Shown piece by piece: positions 17,489 to 25,619 of a DNA stretch of 64,000 nucleotides (position 1 is the stretch's first letter; each line of letters starts with the position of its first letter). The translations under genes were made by a program, and so were the position numbers. The DNA is from Clostridiales bacterium UBA1775 (GTDB taxonomy: Bacteria > Bacillota > Clostridia > Monoglobales > Firm-18), in the NCBI GenBank assembly GCA_002314595.1, contig DCGP01000017.1:1-64000 (forward strand), in the 5' to 3' direction. Below the pieces are notes generated by a model. It was not told the DNA's origin and did no database searches. It saw nothing but the letters and a program-made list of their open reading frames with translations.

Positions 17489-18811
17489 CTATTGTAAAAA
17501 TGATGGCTTGGTTGTAATATCACCAAAGTCATTTGTTCCGTCAACTGTTGCAGATATAACATCACCAAAATATGTTTCACCGTTTACTATTATATATGGC
17601 AATGCATGTATTTCATTACTAAAATTAGCCAAAGGTATTTCCGTTACAAATGAATAGAACCAACCCTTATTATCAATTAAATCTTGACCGCTTACTGAAG
17701 TTATTTTTGTTCTGTTAGATTTTGAAGTCCCTGTTTTATAAATATACATACCAAATAGGTCTATATCACTTGATGTAAAACTATATAAGTTTGGAATTTG
17801 AGTTGTAAATGAAATAACACCTTCTTTAAAAGTATCGTCTGCGTTTGATGAAAAATATCCGGAATCATGTTGATTAACAAAATCTGCCCTTACTTCTTCG
17901 AAATGGAGAACAATATTTTCATCAGCGCTAGTAACGCGAGTTATATTATTCCAATCTGCCTCAGTTCCGCTGTAATATACGTCAACCACATTGGTTGATG
18001 TACCTATAGGACCTCTTTTTATAACACTTTTTGGAATGTTTACATATTCCAATTTTGGAATATTCATACCGGATTTAGAAACATTTGTTACCCCCTCCGG
18101 TATTGTTAAACTTCTAAGATTGCTACAATAAATAAAACTGCAATCGCCTATAGTTTTTAAACTATTTGGAAGAACGATTTGCTCTAATGATCTGCAAACT
18201 GCGAAAGCATAATCCGAAATTGTAGTTACAGTGTTTGAAAGAATAACCTTTTTTGGATATGTTTCAGTCCTGTATATAGCTCGATTACCAATGACTTCAA
18301 CCCCGGCTGGAAGTATGAAGGTTTCTTCTTTTTTTCCATAAGCATAGTGACAAAACATCTTTTTATCCTTAGAATACAAATTACCATCTATTGAACAGAA
18401 ATTATCATTGTTTTCATCTACATCTATATTGATTAAGTTATAACATAAAGCAGCAAAGGCTTCACCAATAGAAGTAACACTGTTTGGTATGATTATGCTT
18501 GTTAGACTACTGCAACCATAAAACGCCTCATTGCCAATAGAAGTAACACTGTTTGGTATGGTTATGCTTGTTAGGCTTTCGCAGTTATAAAACGACTTAT
18601 CGCCAATAGAAGTAACGGGATAGCCGGATATTGTACTTGGTATAGTCAAACCACCTGATGCTGATGTGTTGCAACCGGTTATAGTAACTTCGTTATTTGA
18701 AATACTATAAGACAAATTGCCACAAGTTCCTGTTGTATCTGCCAATACCACACAGGAAAGTGATGAAATTATTAACATAGTAGTTAATAAGGCTGTTAAA
18801 ATCTTCTTCAT
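17489..18811 (-). CDS. Secreted BspA-family leucine-rich repeat protein (shorter twin)
   Basis: A 440-aa protein with the same signal peptide and first 75 or so residues as the downstream twin. It has a smaller and more diverged LRR_5 section (residues about 60-300; for example VILSNTVTTISDYAFAVCRS), then the same C-terminal domain ending DGTNDFGDITTKPSFLQ. It starts with AAGGAG before ATG 18811 and is first in a three-gene operon. A consensus promoter with repeated operator-like motifs lies 41 bases upstream, facing a divergent XRE regulator that probably controls it. No cell-wall anchor is seen, so the protein may be released or held through the shared C-terminal domain. Confidence 0.88.
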   Translation of the reverse strand: MKKILTALLTTMLIISSLSCVVLADTTGTCGNLSYSISNNEVTITGCNTSASGGLTIPSTISGYPVTSIGDKSFYNCESLTSITIPNSVTSIGNEAFYGCSSLTSIIIPNSVTSIGEAFAALCYNLINIDVDENNDNFCSIDGNLYSKDKKMFCHYAYGKKEETFILPAGVEVIGNRAIYRTETYPKKVILSNTVTTISDYAFAVCRSLEQIVLPNSLKTIGDCSFIYCSNLRSLTIPEGVTNVSKSGMNIPKLEYVNIPKSVIKRGPIGTSTNVVDVYYSGTEADWNNITRVTSADENIVLHFEEVRADFVNQHDSGYFSSNADDTFKEGVISFTTQIPNLYSFTSSDIDLFGMYIYKTGTSKSNRTKITSVSGQDLIDNKGWFYSFVTEIPLANFSNEIHALPYIIVNGETYFGDVISATVDGTNDFGDITTKPSFLQ

Positions 18812-18841
18812 AATTTTTTCTCCTTATTATTTTGGGCTATT

Positions 18842-18880
18842 TATAGCCTATATTGTATCATATATAGCCTACTTTGTCAA
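18842..18880 (-). promoter_or_regulatory. BspA-operon promoter with repeated operator motif
   Basis: Leftward TTGACA (18880-18875), a 17-base spacer and TACAAT (18857-18852). TATAGCCTA occurs at 18842-18850 and again at 18863-18871, exactly 21 bases apart (two helical turns). One copy lies in the spacer and one at the transcription start. The lower copy is also half of the dyad GGCTAT-TT-ATAGCC just downstream. This is a plausible repressor site for the divergent XRE protein. Confidence 0.7.
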
Positions 18881-18926
18881 TAAAAAAATTATATAATTAA
18901 GATATATTTATTTTGGAGGGGTGAAT

Positions 18927-19169
18927 ATGAACACATATTCCACAGTTAAAAACAGGATTTTATTTTTATGTAATCAAAAAAATCTAACAATTAACAAGCT
19001 TTCTACTTTGTCAGGAGTGGCACCGTCATCTATTAAAAATATTTTGTATGGTAAAAGCAAAAACCCCGGTATTGTTACAATAAAGATGTTATGCGATGGT
19101 ATGGAAATAACACTGAATGATTTCTTTAATGCAAATGAATTTAAAAATTTGGAGCAAGAAATAAAATAA
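18927..19169 (+). CDS. Small XRE-family helix-turn-helix regulator
   Basis: An 80-aa DNA-binding protein consisting of little more than one Cro/C1-type helix-turn-helix: LTINKLSTLSGVAPSSIKNI (residues about 20-39), followed by the third-helix region and MEITLNDFF. The start at ATG 18927 has GGAGGGG upstream; a GTG two codons earlier lies in the ribosome site. It is divergent from the BspA-like operon, whose promoter contains paired TATAGCCTA motifs, and probably represses it. It has its own terminator just downstream. Confidence 0.85.
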   Translation: MNTYSTVKNRILFLCNQKNLTINKLSTLSGVAPSSIKNILYGKSKNPGIVTIKMLCDGMEITLNDFFNANEFKNLEQEIK

Positions 19170-19190
19170 GAAACAATTAAATACATTTTT

Positions 19191-19224
19191 AAAATAGTGC
19201 AAAAATGCACTATTTTATTTTTTA
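19191..19224 (+). terminator. Terminator of the XRE gene
   Basis: AAAATAGTGCA pairs with TGCACTATTTT around a short A loop, followed by ATTTTTTATT. Confidence 0.85.
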
Positions 19225-19237
19225 TTAAAAATAACTA

Positions 19238-19282
19238 TTGACATTTATTCTTATTGGTGTATAATATTACTAAACCGGTTTA
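19238..19282 (+). promoter_or_regulatory. Promoter and LacI-like operator of the radical SAM/sugar operon
   Basis: TTGACA (19238-19243), a 16-base spacer and TATAAT (19260-19265). The perfect 12-base palindrome TAAACCGGTTTA lies at 19271-19282, covering the transcription start. A palindrome with a central CG is typical of LacI-family operators. No LacI-type gene is in the window, so the regulator would be elsewhere. Confidence 0.7.
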
Positions 19283-19302
19283 TTAAAATGGAGGGTATGA
19301 TT

Positions 19303-20361
19303 ATGAGTAACAAAAAATATACTGAATACAAGACTACAAGGGCAGTTGTAATTGAAAAGCCACGCTATGCTAATTTAAGAGAAATAAAATTAACAGAGCC
19401 TAAGGAAGATGCTTACATTACACAGACCTTGTTTAGTGCAATTTCAACAGGAACTGATATGAAAACCTATAAAGGTCAACAACACCCGGAGCAATGCTAC
19501 TATCCTTTGGTACCCGGGTACGAAACAGCAGGTGTAATTGTTGCAAAAGGCCCTAAGACAGACGGCAAATTAGACGTAGGCGACCGAGTTATGATTAACG
19601 AATGCAGAGAATATGGCGACGTCTGTGCTGCTTGGGGTGGTGGAAGTGAATTTACTGTTAAAGACTCTTTTACCACAAATGATATGTTTGACTATATGGT
19701 TAAAATTCCTGAAAATGTTACATACGAGCAGGCAGTTTTGGCATACTTGGCCTGTGTTCCCTTAAAAGGAATTAAAAGAATGACCCTACGCCCTAATGAA
19801 ACAATTGTTGTTATCGGTGCAGGAATGGTTGGTATTTCTGCCATTCAAGAACTTAAAATTTTAGAGCCCACATTACAGGTAATATCTGTTGAAAAAAATG
19901 CTTTTAGAAGAAGCATTGCTAAAAACTATGCAGATATTGTATGCTCGCCTGAAGATGCCGTTAAAGTAATTAGTGAAGCAACCAACGGTAAAATGGCAGA
20001 CCAGTTGATGGAATGTTCAGGCAACCCGGAGGTTGTTGGCACGTTGCACAAATATATTAAAGACGGTGGTTGGGGAGACGATGACCGTCCTGCACACATT
20101 CATTTACAAGGGGACTACCCTGACAGAATTATTTTTGACCACTATCACAGATGGTTTGTTAAAAATGCTACTATTACTATGACTTGTGCATTGCGTGCAG
20201 GTTGCAAAGAACAGGTATTACAATGGATTTCGGAAGGTAAGTTTGACACTTCAAAGCTTCCTTACGAGGTATGGCCTGTTTCACAGTGCAAAGAGGCATT
20301 TGAACACCTTGAAAAGGTAGGAGCAGATTGCTTTAAAATTCTTCTTGATTGGAGCAAATAA
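19303..20361 (+). CDS. MDR-family (zinc alcohol dehydrogenase-like) sugar dehydrogenase
   Basis: A 352-aa medium-chain dehydrogenase. The N-terminal GroES-like fold (residues about 15-150) contains VPGYETAGVIVAKG. A Rossmann fold follows with VVIGAGMVGISAIQ at about residue 168, binding NAD(P). The structural-zinc cysteine cluster of classical alcohol dehydrogenases is not seen. The catalytic metal ligands are not clear: the usual CGTD is replaced by STGTD. It may therefore work without zinc or bind it differently. ATG 19303 has GGAGGG 7 bases upstream. It leads an operon with a radical SAM protein (2-base gap), a TIM-barrel isomerase and a GH57-like protein, pointing to oxidation of an unusual sugar or cyclitol. 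Substrate not known. Confidence 0.82.
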   Translation: MSNKKYTEYKTTRAVVIEKPRYANLREIKLTEPKEDAYITQTLFSAISTGTDMKTYKGQQHPEQCYYPLVPGYETAGVIVAKGPKTDGKLDVGDRVMINECREYGDVCAAWGGGSEFTVKDSFTTNDMFDYMVKIPENVTYEQAVLAYLACVPLKGIKRMTLRPNETIVVIGAGMVGISAIQELKILEPTLQVISVEKNAFRRSIAKNYADIVCSPEDAVKVISEATNGKMADQLMECSGNPEVVGTLHKYIKDGGWGDDDRPAHIHLQGDYPDRIIFDHYHRWFVKNATITMTCALRAGCKEQVLQWISEGKFDTSKLPYEVWPVSQCKEAFEHLEKVGADCFKILLDWSK

Positions 20362-20363
20362 CA

Positions 20364-21308
20364 ATGCCTACAAAGCAGATTAAACTTGTTCATTTTCAAA
20401 TAACTAAAAATTGCAATTTACGATGCTCCTTTTGTGGTCAATGGGGAAGGAAAGGCTTTTTTGCCGACTCCGTAGGCGATGAAATGGATTATTCCAACTG
20501 GGAAAAGGTTGCTACAGAGCTTCAAAAGCTTAACCCAAAGCCAAAAATTATGCTTTGGGGTGGTGAGCCGTTATGTTGCCCGTTTTTTGAAAAATTGGTT
20601 AATATGCTAAGGTCAAAGGGGTTTGAGCTTGGCTTGATTACCAACGGAACAATGATTGATAAATACACAGAAATTTTGCAAAATCAATTTAAACATATTT
20701 ATATTTCCATTGATGGAACAAAGGAAATACACGACTCTATAAGAGGAAAGGGCATTTATCAAAAAGTGTGTGATAATGTTAATCTGATCACAAAATCACA
20801 AACTAAAACCTCTGTAATGAGCGTTATAACTACCTCTCTTTTATCTCAATTACCATACTTTGTTACCGAAATGGAAAATTTAAATATTGACCAATTGATT
20901 TTACAGGATATGATTGCCATTTCCAAAGAAGAAGCATATGCCTATTCAATGGAAATGGCAGATGCTTTTGGTATTAAGGCAAAGTACATAGATTCTTGGA
21001 TTACCAATACAGAAGTACCAAAGGTAGCAAATATACCCACAAGTGCAAAAATTAAGGTTGAATATCTACCACATAGCACTAACGAAAAATGCACATCTGC
21101 ATATAATCACATTCATATTGCTTGGAACGGTGATGTTATGTACTGCACAGATTTTTATGACTTTGTGGCAGGCAATGTAAAAAATGAAAGTGTAATTGAT
21201 ATTTTCAATAACCAATTATCTGAAAAATTTCGTAAGGAAATATACCAAGGCAAATGTGTTACTTGCAAACACTGCTCTTGGAAAAGCAATAAAAATTATG
21301 AACTGTAA
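20364..21308 (+). CDS. Radical SAM protein with SPASM/twitch-type C-terminus
   Basis: A 314-aa protein. CNLRCSFC at residues 18-25 is the radical SAM CxxxCxxC that holds the catalytic 4Fe-4S cluster; WGGEPL (about 70) is the SAM-binding GGE motif. The C-terminus has a cysteine in KCTSAYNHIHIAWNGDVMYC and a CVTCKHC cluster (about residue 300), fitting an auxiliary Fe-S cluster. Members of this group modify peptides or, as with BtrN, oxidise sugar-like substrates. No small precursor peptide gene is adjacent, and the neighbours are a dehydrogenase, an isomerase and a GH57-like protein, so a sugar-derived substrate is the better guess. The start is 2 bases past the dehydrogenase stop, with GGAG inside the latter's last codons. 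Confidence 0.88.
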   Translation: MPTKQIKLVHFQITKNCNLRCSFCGQWGRKGFFADSVGDEMDYSNWEKVATELQKLNPKPKIMLWGGEPLCCPFFEKLVNMLRSKGFELGLITNGTMIDKYTEILQNQFKHIYISIDGTKEIHDSIRGKGIYQKVCDNVNLITKSQTKTSVMSVITTSLLSQLPYFVTEMENLNIDQLILQDMIAISKEEAYAYSMEMADAFGIKAKYIDSWITNTEVPKVANIPTSAKIKVEYLPHSTNEKCTSAYNHIHIAWNGDVMYCTDFYDFVAGNVKNESVIDIFNNQLSEKFRKEIYQGKCVTCKHCSWKSNKNYEL

Positions 21309-21321
21309 AGGAATGAAAAAT

Positions 21322-22155
21322 ATGAAGTTAGGAAGTGCTTCTTGGGGATTTAGAGAAACTCCGTTAGAAGAACAGCTTAAAATAACCAATAGTTTAGGCT
21401 TAAAATATTTAGAGCTTGGCTTTGCAAACGGTCAGTCTGACTTGCCTTTACATTGCACTCATGAAAGGCTTGATGAGGTAAAGGCTCTATTTAATAAGTA
21501 CGGCGTTTACCTTGAATGTGGTGCAACAGGCAACGACTTTACCAACGGAAATCTTGAGGATTTGCCTAAAATATACAACGTAATTGATATGTGTTCCTAC
21601 CTTGGCATTAAATATTTAAGAATATTTGCAGGATTTTCCCACGTTGAAGAGGTTGTAGGAAGCCGTTGGGACATTATGCTTGAAGGACTTACAAAGGTAT
21701 ATGAATATGCAAGGGATAAAAATGTTGTACCTGTTATTGAAACCCATGGTGGTGTGGATTCCTTTGATGACGGTGTAATACATTTTTACAGTACCTCTTC
21801 AAAGCCTGAAATCCTTTTAAAAATGCTTGAGGAATTACCAAGTGATGCAAAAATTTGTTACGACCCTGCAAACCTTTATGCAGTGGGAATAAAAGAGCCT
21901 GACACAGTTTATCAAATGATTAAAGACAAGGTTTGTTATATGCATATAAAGGACTTTTCAGCCTTGCCATCAGGGCGTATCTTACCCTCTGCTTGTGGTG
22001 AAAGCAATATGGACTGGAAAAAGATTTTAAAAGGCATTGGAAATTTTGACGGCCCAATGCTTTTGGAATATGAAAATACAGAGGACGTAAAAGACGGACT
22101 TGATAAATGCAAAAACTATATTATTAACACATTGGAGGAACTTAAAAATGAATAA
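21322..22155 (+). CDS. Sugar phosphate isomerase/epimerase (xylose isomerase-like TIM barrel)
   Basis: A 277-aa TIM barrel of the AP-endonuclease-2 superfamily. It begins MKLGSASWGFRETPLEEQLK and carries the metal-site motifs VIETHGG (about residue 140), CYDPANLYAVG (about 178), YMHIKDF (about 206) and LLEYENTED near the end. Relatives act as sugar isomerases, epimerases or inosose dehydratases. The ATG at 21322 is favoured over 21313 because AAAGGA then has 9-base spacing. It follows the radical SAM gene by 13 bases and overlaps the start of the GH57-like gene by 8 bases. Confidence 0.85.
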   Translation: MKLGSASWGFRETPLEEQLKITNSLGLKYLELGFANGQSDLPLHCTHERLDEVKALFNKYGVYLECGATGNDFTNGNLEDLPKIYNVIDMCSYLGIKYLRIFAGFSHVEEVVGSRWDIMLEGLTKVYEYARDKNVVPVIETHGGVDSFDDGVIHFYSTSSKPEILLKMLEELPSDAKICYDPANLYAVGIKEPDTVYQMIKDKVCYMHIKDFSALPSGRILPSACGESNMDWKKILKGIGNFDGPMLLEYENTEDVKDGLDKCKNYIINTLEELKNE

Positions 22156-23536
22156 ACCAAAAATAATTTTCTTACCTCATGCTAACATTCAATATTCACA
22201 ATTAGCCCCTGAGAAAAGACAATGGGTAATGAAAAATTGTTATGAAAAGTTATTTGACCTTGTGGATAACGGAGATTACAAAATCGCCTTTGAGGCAAGT
22301 GGTATAACAATAGATGAAATGTCAAAGCAAGCACCAGAAGTACTTGCAAAATTAAGAAAATTAGTAGGTGAAGGCAAGGTTGAGCCTGTATGCTCGCCAT
22401 ACATTCACTTTATGCTTTCAAATATTCCAAAGGAGGTTTGCATACATTCATTAAGGCACTCCTTGGACGTTTGGGAAAAACACACAGGCAAAAGACCTAA
22501 AATAGGTTGGAACCCTGAGTGTGGTTGGGCGTCATATATTCCTGATGTATACAAGGAAGCAGGTATGGAGGCACTTATTATGGATGCCGACTCTATGATG
22601 CTTTCATTCCCTGAAATTAGGGAAGCAACAGGGCTTAAATTTGACGTTGCAGGACATTCTAACAAAAATCACCTATTCAAAATTGAGGAATACATAAAAG
22701 ACAAGCCTGAATTTTTGAAGTTTTTAACTAATCCTTCTATTGCTCCAAATGGTCTTAAAATGATATTTAGGTCGGACTGTATGGCAAATCTGTTGCTATG
22801 GTACTTAATGGGTGCTACCGAAGGTTTAAGAGAAGAACCAATAAATATGAACGAAATAAAAGCTATGCTTGGCAACTGGAAGGATAGAATTGCAAACACA
22901 GGCTCATTTATTATGCCTTATGCCGAAGATGCCGAATATATCGGTTCAAGTGCATATTTTTATGTTAAGCAATTTAACCAAGCAAGATTTTTTGAAGAAG
23001 AACCTGACAGCGTTGTAAGATTTAAAGAAATACTTGACAATGCAAAGGAGGCAGGCTATGAATTTGCTACACCTTCCGAAGTGCTTGCAACCGGTAACTT
23101 AATCGAAAATGAATATGTGGAAAACATTGAAAATGGTGTTGCTTGGCACGGTGGTACTGCAAAGGCTTGGGCAAATACAGAGTATTCAAGAATTATGGAC
23201 CCTGTTTGTATTTCAATTTTAAATGGCATTAAAACAGTTGCTGAAAAATTAGACGAAACACTTGACAACCTTGATTTTGACCTTGACAATGCTATGAAAT
23301 CACTTGCTTCTGCTTGGGTTTCTGACTCTCGTTGGCCACCTGACCCAACCTCACCGGGCAGATTTAACGTAAGGGAATCCTTAGAAGATATGTACAAGGC
23401 AAATGAATACATTGCAAATGCAATGAAAAATGGTGGCATTGCCGAAAAAAGAGCATTATATTCACCTGACCTTATGCACACTCAAATTAAAGCCATTGAC
23501 GATAAGCTAATGAAAATTAAATATTTTGGAGAATAA
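22148..23536 (+). CDS. GH57-like glycoside hydrolase / polysaccharide-processing protein
   Basis: A 462-aa protein built like the catalytic half of family GH57. IIFLPHANIQYSQL is at the N-terminus, VCSPYIHFML about residue 80, and IGWNPECGWASYIPDVYKEA about residue 118, which corresponds to the GH57 W-x-PE motif with its catalytic Glu. FIMPYAEDAEYIG near residue 255 corresponds to the family's Asp-containing motif. Known members are alpha-amylases, branching enzymes and alpha-galactosidases. Identity is low enough that the reaction cannot be named. It has no signal peptide and is last in the operon, overlapping the isomerase gene; a strong terminator follows directly. Confidence 0.7.
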   Translation: MNKPKIIFLPHANIQYSQLAPEKRQWVMKNCYEKLFDLVDNGDYKIAFEASGITIDEMSKQAPEVLAKLRKLVGEGKVEPVCSPYIHFMLSNIPKEVCIHSLRHSLDVWEKHTGKRPKIGWNPECGWASYIPDVYKEAGMEALIMDADSMMLSFPEIREATGLKFDVAGHSNKNHLFKIEEYIKDKPEFLKFLTNPSIAPNGLKMIFRSDCMANLLLWYLMGATEGLREEPINMNEIKAMLGNWKDRIANTGSFIMPYAEDAEYIGSSAYFYVKQFNQARFFEEEPDSVVRFKEILDNAKEAGYEFATPSEVLATGNLIENEYVENIENGVAWHGGTAKAWANTEYSRIMDPVCISILNGIKTVAEKLDETLDNLDFDLDNAMKSLASAWVSDSRWPPDPTSPGRFNVRESLEDMYKANEYIANAMKNGGIAEKRALYSPDLMHTQIKAIDDKLMKIKYFGE

Positions 23537-23575
23537 AAACAACGCTTCGGTTTTATCCCGAAGCGTTGTTTTTTA
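23536..23575 (+). terminator. Terminator of the radical SAM/sugar operon
   Basis: AACAACGCTTCGG pairs with CCGAAGCGTTGTT around a 7-base loop, followed by TTTTATTT. A 13-bp uninterrupted stem. Confidence 0.92.
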
Positions 23576-23593
23576 TTTATGACTTTAATTATC

Positions 23594-23622
23594 TTGTAAT
23601 TTGAATATTTGTATGATATAAT
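23594..23622 (+). promoter_or_regulatory. Promoter of the ADP-ribosylglycohydrolase gene
   Basis: TTGTAA (23594-23599), a 17-base spacer and TGATATAAT with the -10 at 23617-23622. Confidence 0.65.
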
Positions 23623-23658
23623 AATTCTATATCTTAATTTAGAAAGGAATTTAATAAA

Positions 23659-25293
23659 ATGTACGAAATAAAACATTCTGAATTTTTAGATAAAGTCCAC
23701 GGTTGTTGGTATGCTAAATGCCTTGGTGGTGCAGCAGGTGCTCCTGTTGAGGGTATTAAAAAAATAATTGACACAGATGATTTTGAAGAAATATTTAACC
23801 CTGATTTGCCAAATGACGACCTTGACATTCAATTACTATGGTTAGATGTTTTGGAAAACAAAGGCATTAACATTACATCTAATGACCTTGCAGAGGCTTG
23901 GATTGAAAAATGCTGGTATCCTTTTAGCGAATACGGCTATTTTATGAAAAACTTTATGAGAGGAATTAACCCTCCTTACAGTGGTATTATAAACAACTCA
24001 TTTTACAAAGAGGGTATGGGTTGCCCAATCCGTTCGGAAATTTGGGGACTTATCAGTGTGGGTAATCCTAAATTAGCGTCTGATTATGCTTACCTTGATG
24101 GTACATTAGACCATGCAGACAACTCTGTTTATGCCGAGCAATTTTTAGCAGTTGCAGAATCATTAGCATTCTTTGAAACAGATATGGAAAAGCTTTTGGA
24201 CAAAGCAATGTCTTACGTTCCCACAGATTGCAAGCTTAAAAAATGCTATGATGATGTTGTAAAATACTATAAATCCGGAATTTCTTGGATTGATGCAAGA
24301 AAAAAAGTATTGGACAAATATTCTCACCCTGACTTTACAAATGTTGTTCAAAACCTTGCATTTGTATTTATCTCTCTTTTATATGGCAATGGGGACATCA
24401 GAAAGACAATTAACATCTCACTAAAATGTGGATATGACACAGACTGCACTTGTGCAAGTGCTGCATCAATCGTTGGTATTATGAAGGGATACAAGGGATT
24501 GGGAACAGAAATTACAGACCTTATCAAGGATTATTTTGTGTGTGGTGTTGATGTTGTAAGACCTTCCGACAGTATTAAGGGTCTTGCAGAGGATACTGCA
24601 AAGATTGCACTTGCAATAGACAATGAATTTGTTAATATTACAGACATTCCTACTGAATTACAAGGTATTAAAAAGACAAAGCCAAGCCTTGAAATTATCA
24701 TACCAACTGAGGAAGGTATGAAAAAGGAAATTGCAAAAACAAGCCCTATTAAGTGGAAAATGTACGGCCCATACTTTGAACAGCTTGACCTACCTATGAA
24801 CCCCGATTACCCAAGCCCTCATGGTGAAGGTTGCGTATTGCCCGACTTGGTTTGTATGGTAAACAATCAAGTATTTTTGGACAAAAAGTACATTGATGAA
24901 ACCAAACTTGAAATGCCAAAGGACGCATTTATTTGTAACATTGATGCTTATGAAGACCTTATTCCTATTGAAGAAAATATCAGTATGGAAGGTCAAATGT
25001 GTGTATATTTAAAGGCAAAAATTGTTTCCGATAAAGACCAACGTATTTGGGCAGTTATCGGTAATACTGATGGATTTACGCTATGGGTAAACAAAAAAGA
25101 ATTGCTTTCAAAAGATGAAATTCGTATGTATACTCCATACAACAACTTCTGCTTTGTTGACCTTAAAAAAGGTGAAAATGAAGTAGTTATTAAATTACTC
25201 AGAAGAACTGATTTGCTTAAATTTGCTATTGGATTTAGAGAATATAACGGTGAGCATTGGCACAAAAACAAATGGTGCACAGACTTAAAATAG
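23659..25293 (+). CDS. ADP-ribosylglycohydrolase-family protein with C-terminal sandwich domain
   Basis: A 544-aa protein. Residues about 5-320 are an ADP-ribosylglycohydrolase fold: FLDKVHGCWYAKCLGGAAGA at the N-terminus, DDLDIQLLWL near residue 53 and GYDTDCTCASAASIVGIMKG near 262. These supply the aspartates that bind the two magnesium ions. The last 200 residues look like a beta-sandwich or galactose-binding-type domain (IWAVIGNTDGFTLWVNKKEL near 465). Enzymes of this family remove ADP-ribose from proteins or act on ADP-ribose-like nucleosides; two-domain forms in gut bacteria often sit among sugar genes. It has its own promoter and lies just beyond the terminated GH57/radical SAM operon, so a shared role is possible but unproven. 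Confidence 0.85.
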   Translation: MYEIKHSEFLDKVHGCWYAKCLGGAAGAPVEGIKKIIDTDDFEEIFNPDLPNDDLDIQLLWLDVLENKGINITSNDLAEAWIEKCWYPFSEYGYFMKNFMRGINPPYSGIINNSFYKEGMGCPIRSEIWGLISVGNPKLASDYAYLDGTLDHADNSVYAEQFLAVAESLAFFETDMEKLLDKAMSYVPTDCKLKKCYDDVVKYYKSGISWIDARKKVLDKYSHPDFTNVVQNLAFVFISLLYGNGDIRKTINISLKCGYDTDCTCASAASIVGIMKGYKGLGTEITDLIKDYFVCGVDVVRPSDSIKGLAEDTAKIALAIDNEFVNITDIPTELQGIKKTKPSLEIIIPTEEGMKKEIAKTSPIKWKMYGPYFEQLDLPMNPDYPSPHGEGCVLPDLVCMVNNQVFLDKKYIDETKLEMPKDAFICNIDAYEDLIPIEENISMEGQMCVYLKAKIVSDKDQRIWAVIGNTDGFTLWVNKKELLSKDEIRMYTPYNNFCFVDLKKGENEVVIKLLRRTDLLKFAIGFREYNGEHWHKNKWCTDLK

Positions 25294-25301
25294 CATTTAA
25301 T

Positions 25302-25327
25302 AAAGGGGTTGTAAATACAACCCCTTT
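25302..25327. terminator. Hairpin between convergent genes
   Basis: AAAGGGGTTGT pairs with ACAACCCCTTT around AAAT. The downstream U-run is weak on both strands, but the position between two converging genes supports a terminator. Confidence 0.6.
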
Positions 25328-25351
25328 AACTATGTTTTGAAGTATTGTAAA

Positions 25352-25504
25352 TTAGCAACCACAATCACAGTTGTCGCCTGCTACATTACCACAGCAACCT
25401 GTATTACTGAAAATAAGCAAGAACAAAATTATGAACCATAAAATTGTGTCATTTCCATTAAACACGCTACCACAGCTATTACCACAACCACCGAATAAAC
25501 TCAT
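25352..25504 (-). CDS. Small Cys/Gly-rich single-pass membrane protein
   Basis: A 50-aa product with a strong AAGGAGGGTG site before ATG 25504. It begins MSLFGGCGNSCG, has one hydrophobic span ILWFIILFLLIF (residues 21-32), and ends in a cysteine-rich tail (GCCGN and DNCDCGC). Seven cysteines in 50 residues, on both sides of the membrane span, recall short Cys/Gly-rich proteins found widely in clostridia, some linked to spore coats. The function is unknown. It is transcribed toward the ADP-ribosylglycohydrolase gene and divergent from the CCA-adding enzyme gene. Confidence 0.75.
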   Translation of the reverse strand: MSLFGGCGNSCGSVFNGNDTILWFIILFLLIFSNTGCCGNVAGDNCDCGC

Positions 25505-25619
25505 AAATACACCCTCCTTTTTTTAACTTCATTACATACTATGTTTAAACTAATTTTTTGTTACTGTTGTAAAAACCACAAAAATAGTGTATTATTATAT
25601 TGATACGGAGGTGATTTTT

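Noticed and set aside
15840..18600. Regular repeats resembling a CRISPR array
   Set aside because: The units are contiguous, in frame and encode leucine-rich repeats; there are no unique spacers and no cas genes.
20364..21308. Radical SAM protein as a RiPP maturase for a hidden precursor
   Set aside because: The gaps on both sides are 2 and 13 bases, leaving no room for a precursor gene; the 49-aa peptide lies 5 kb away in another operon.
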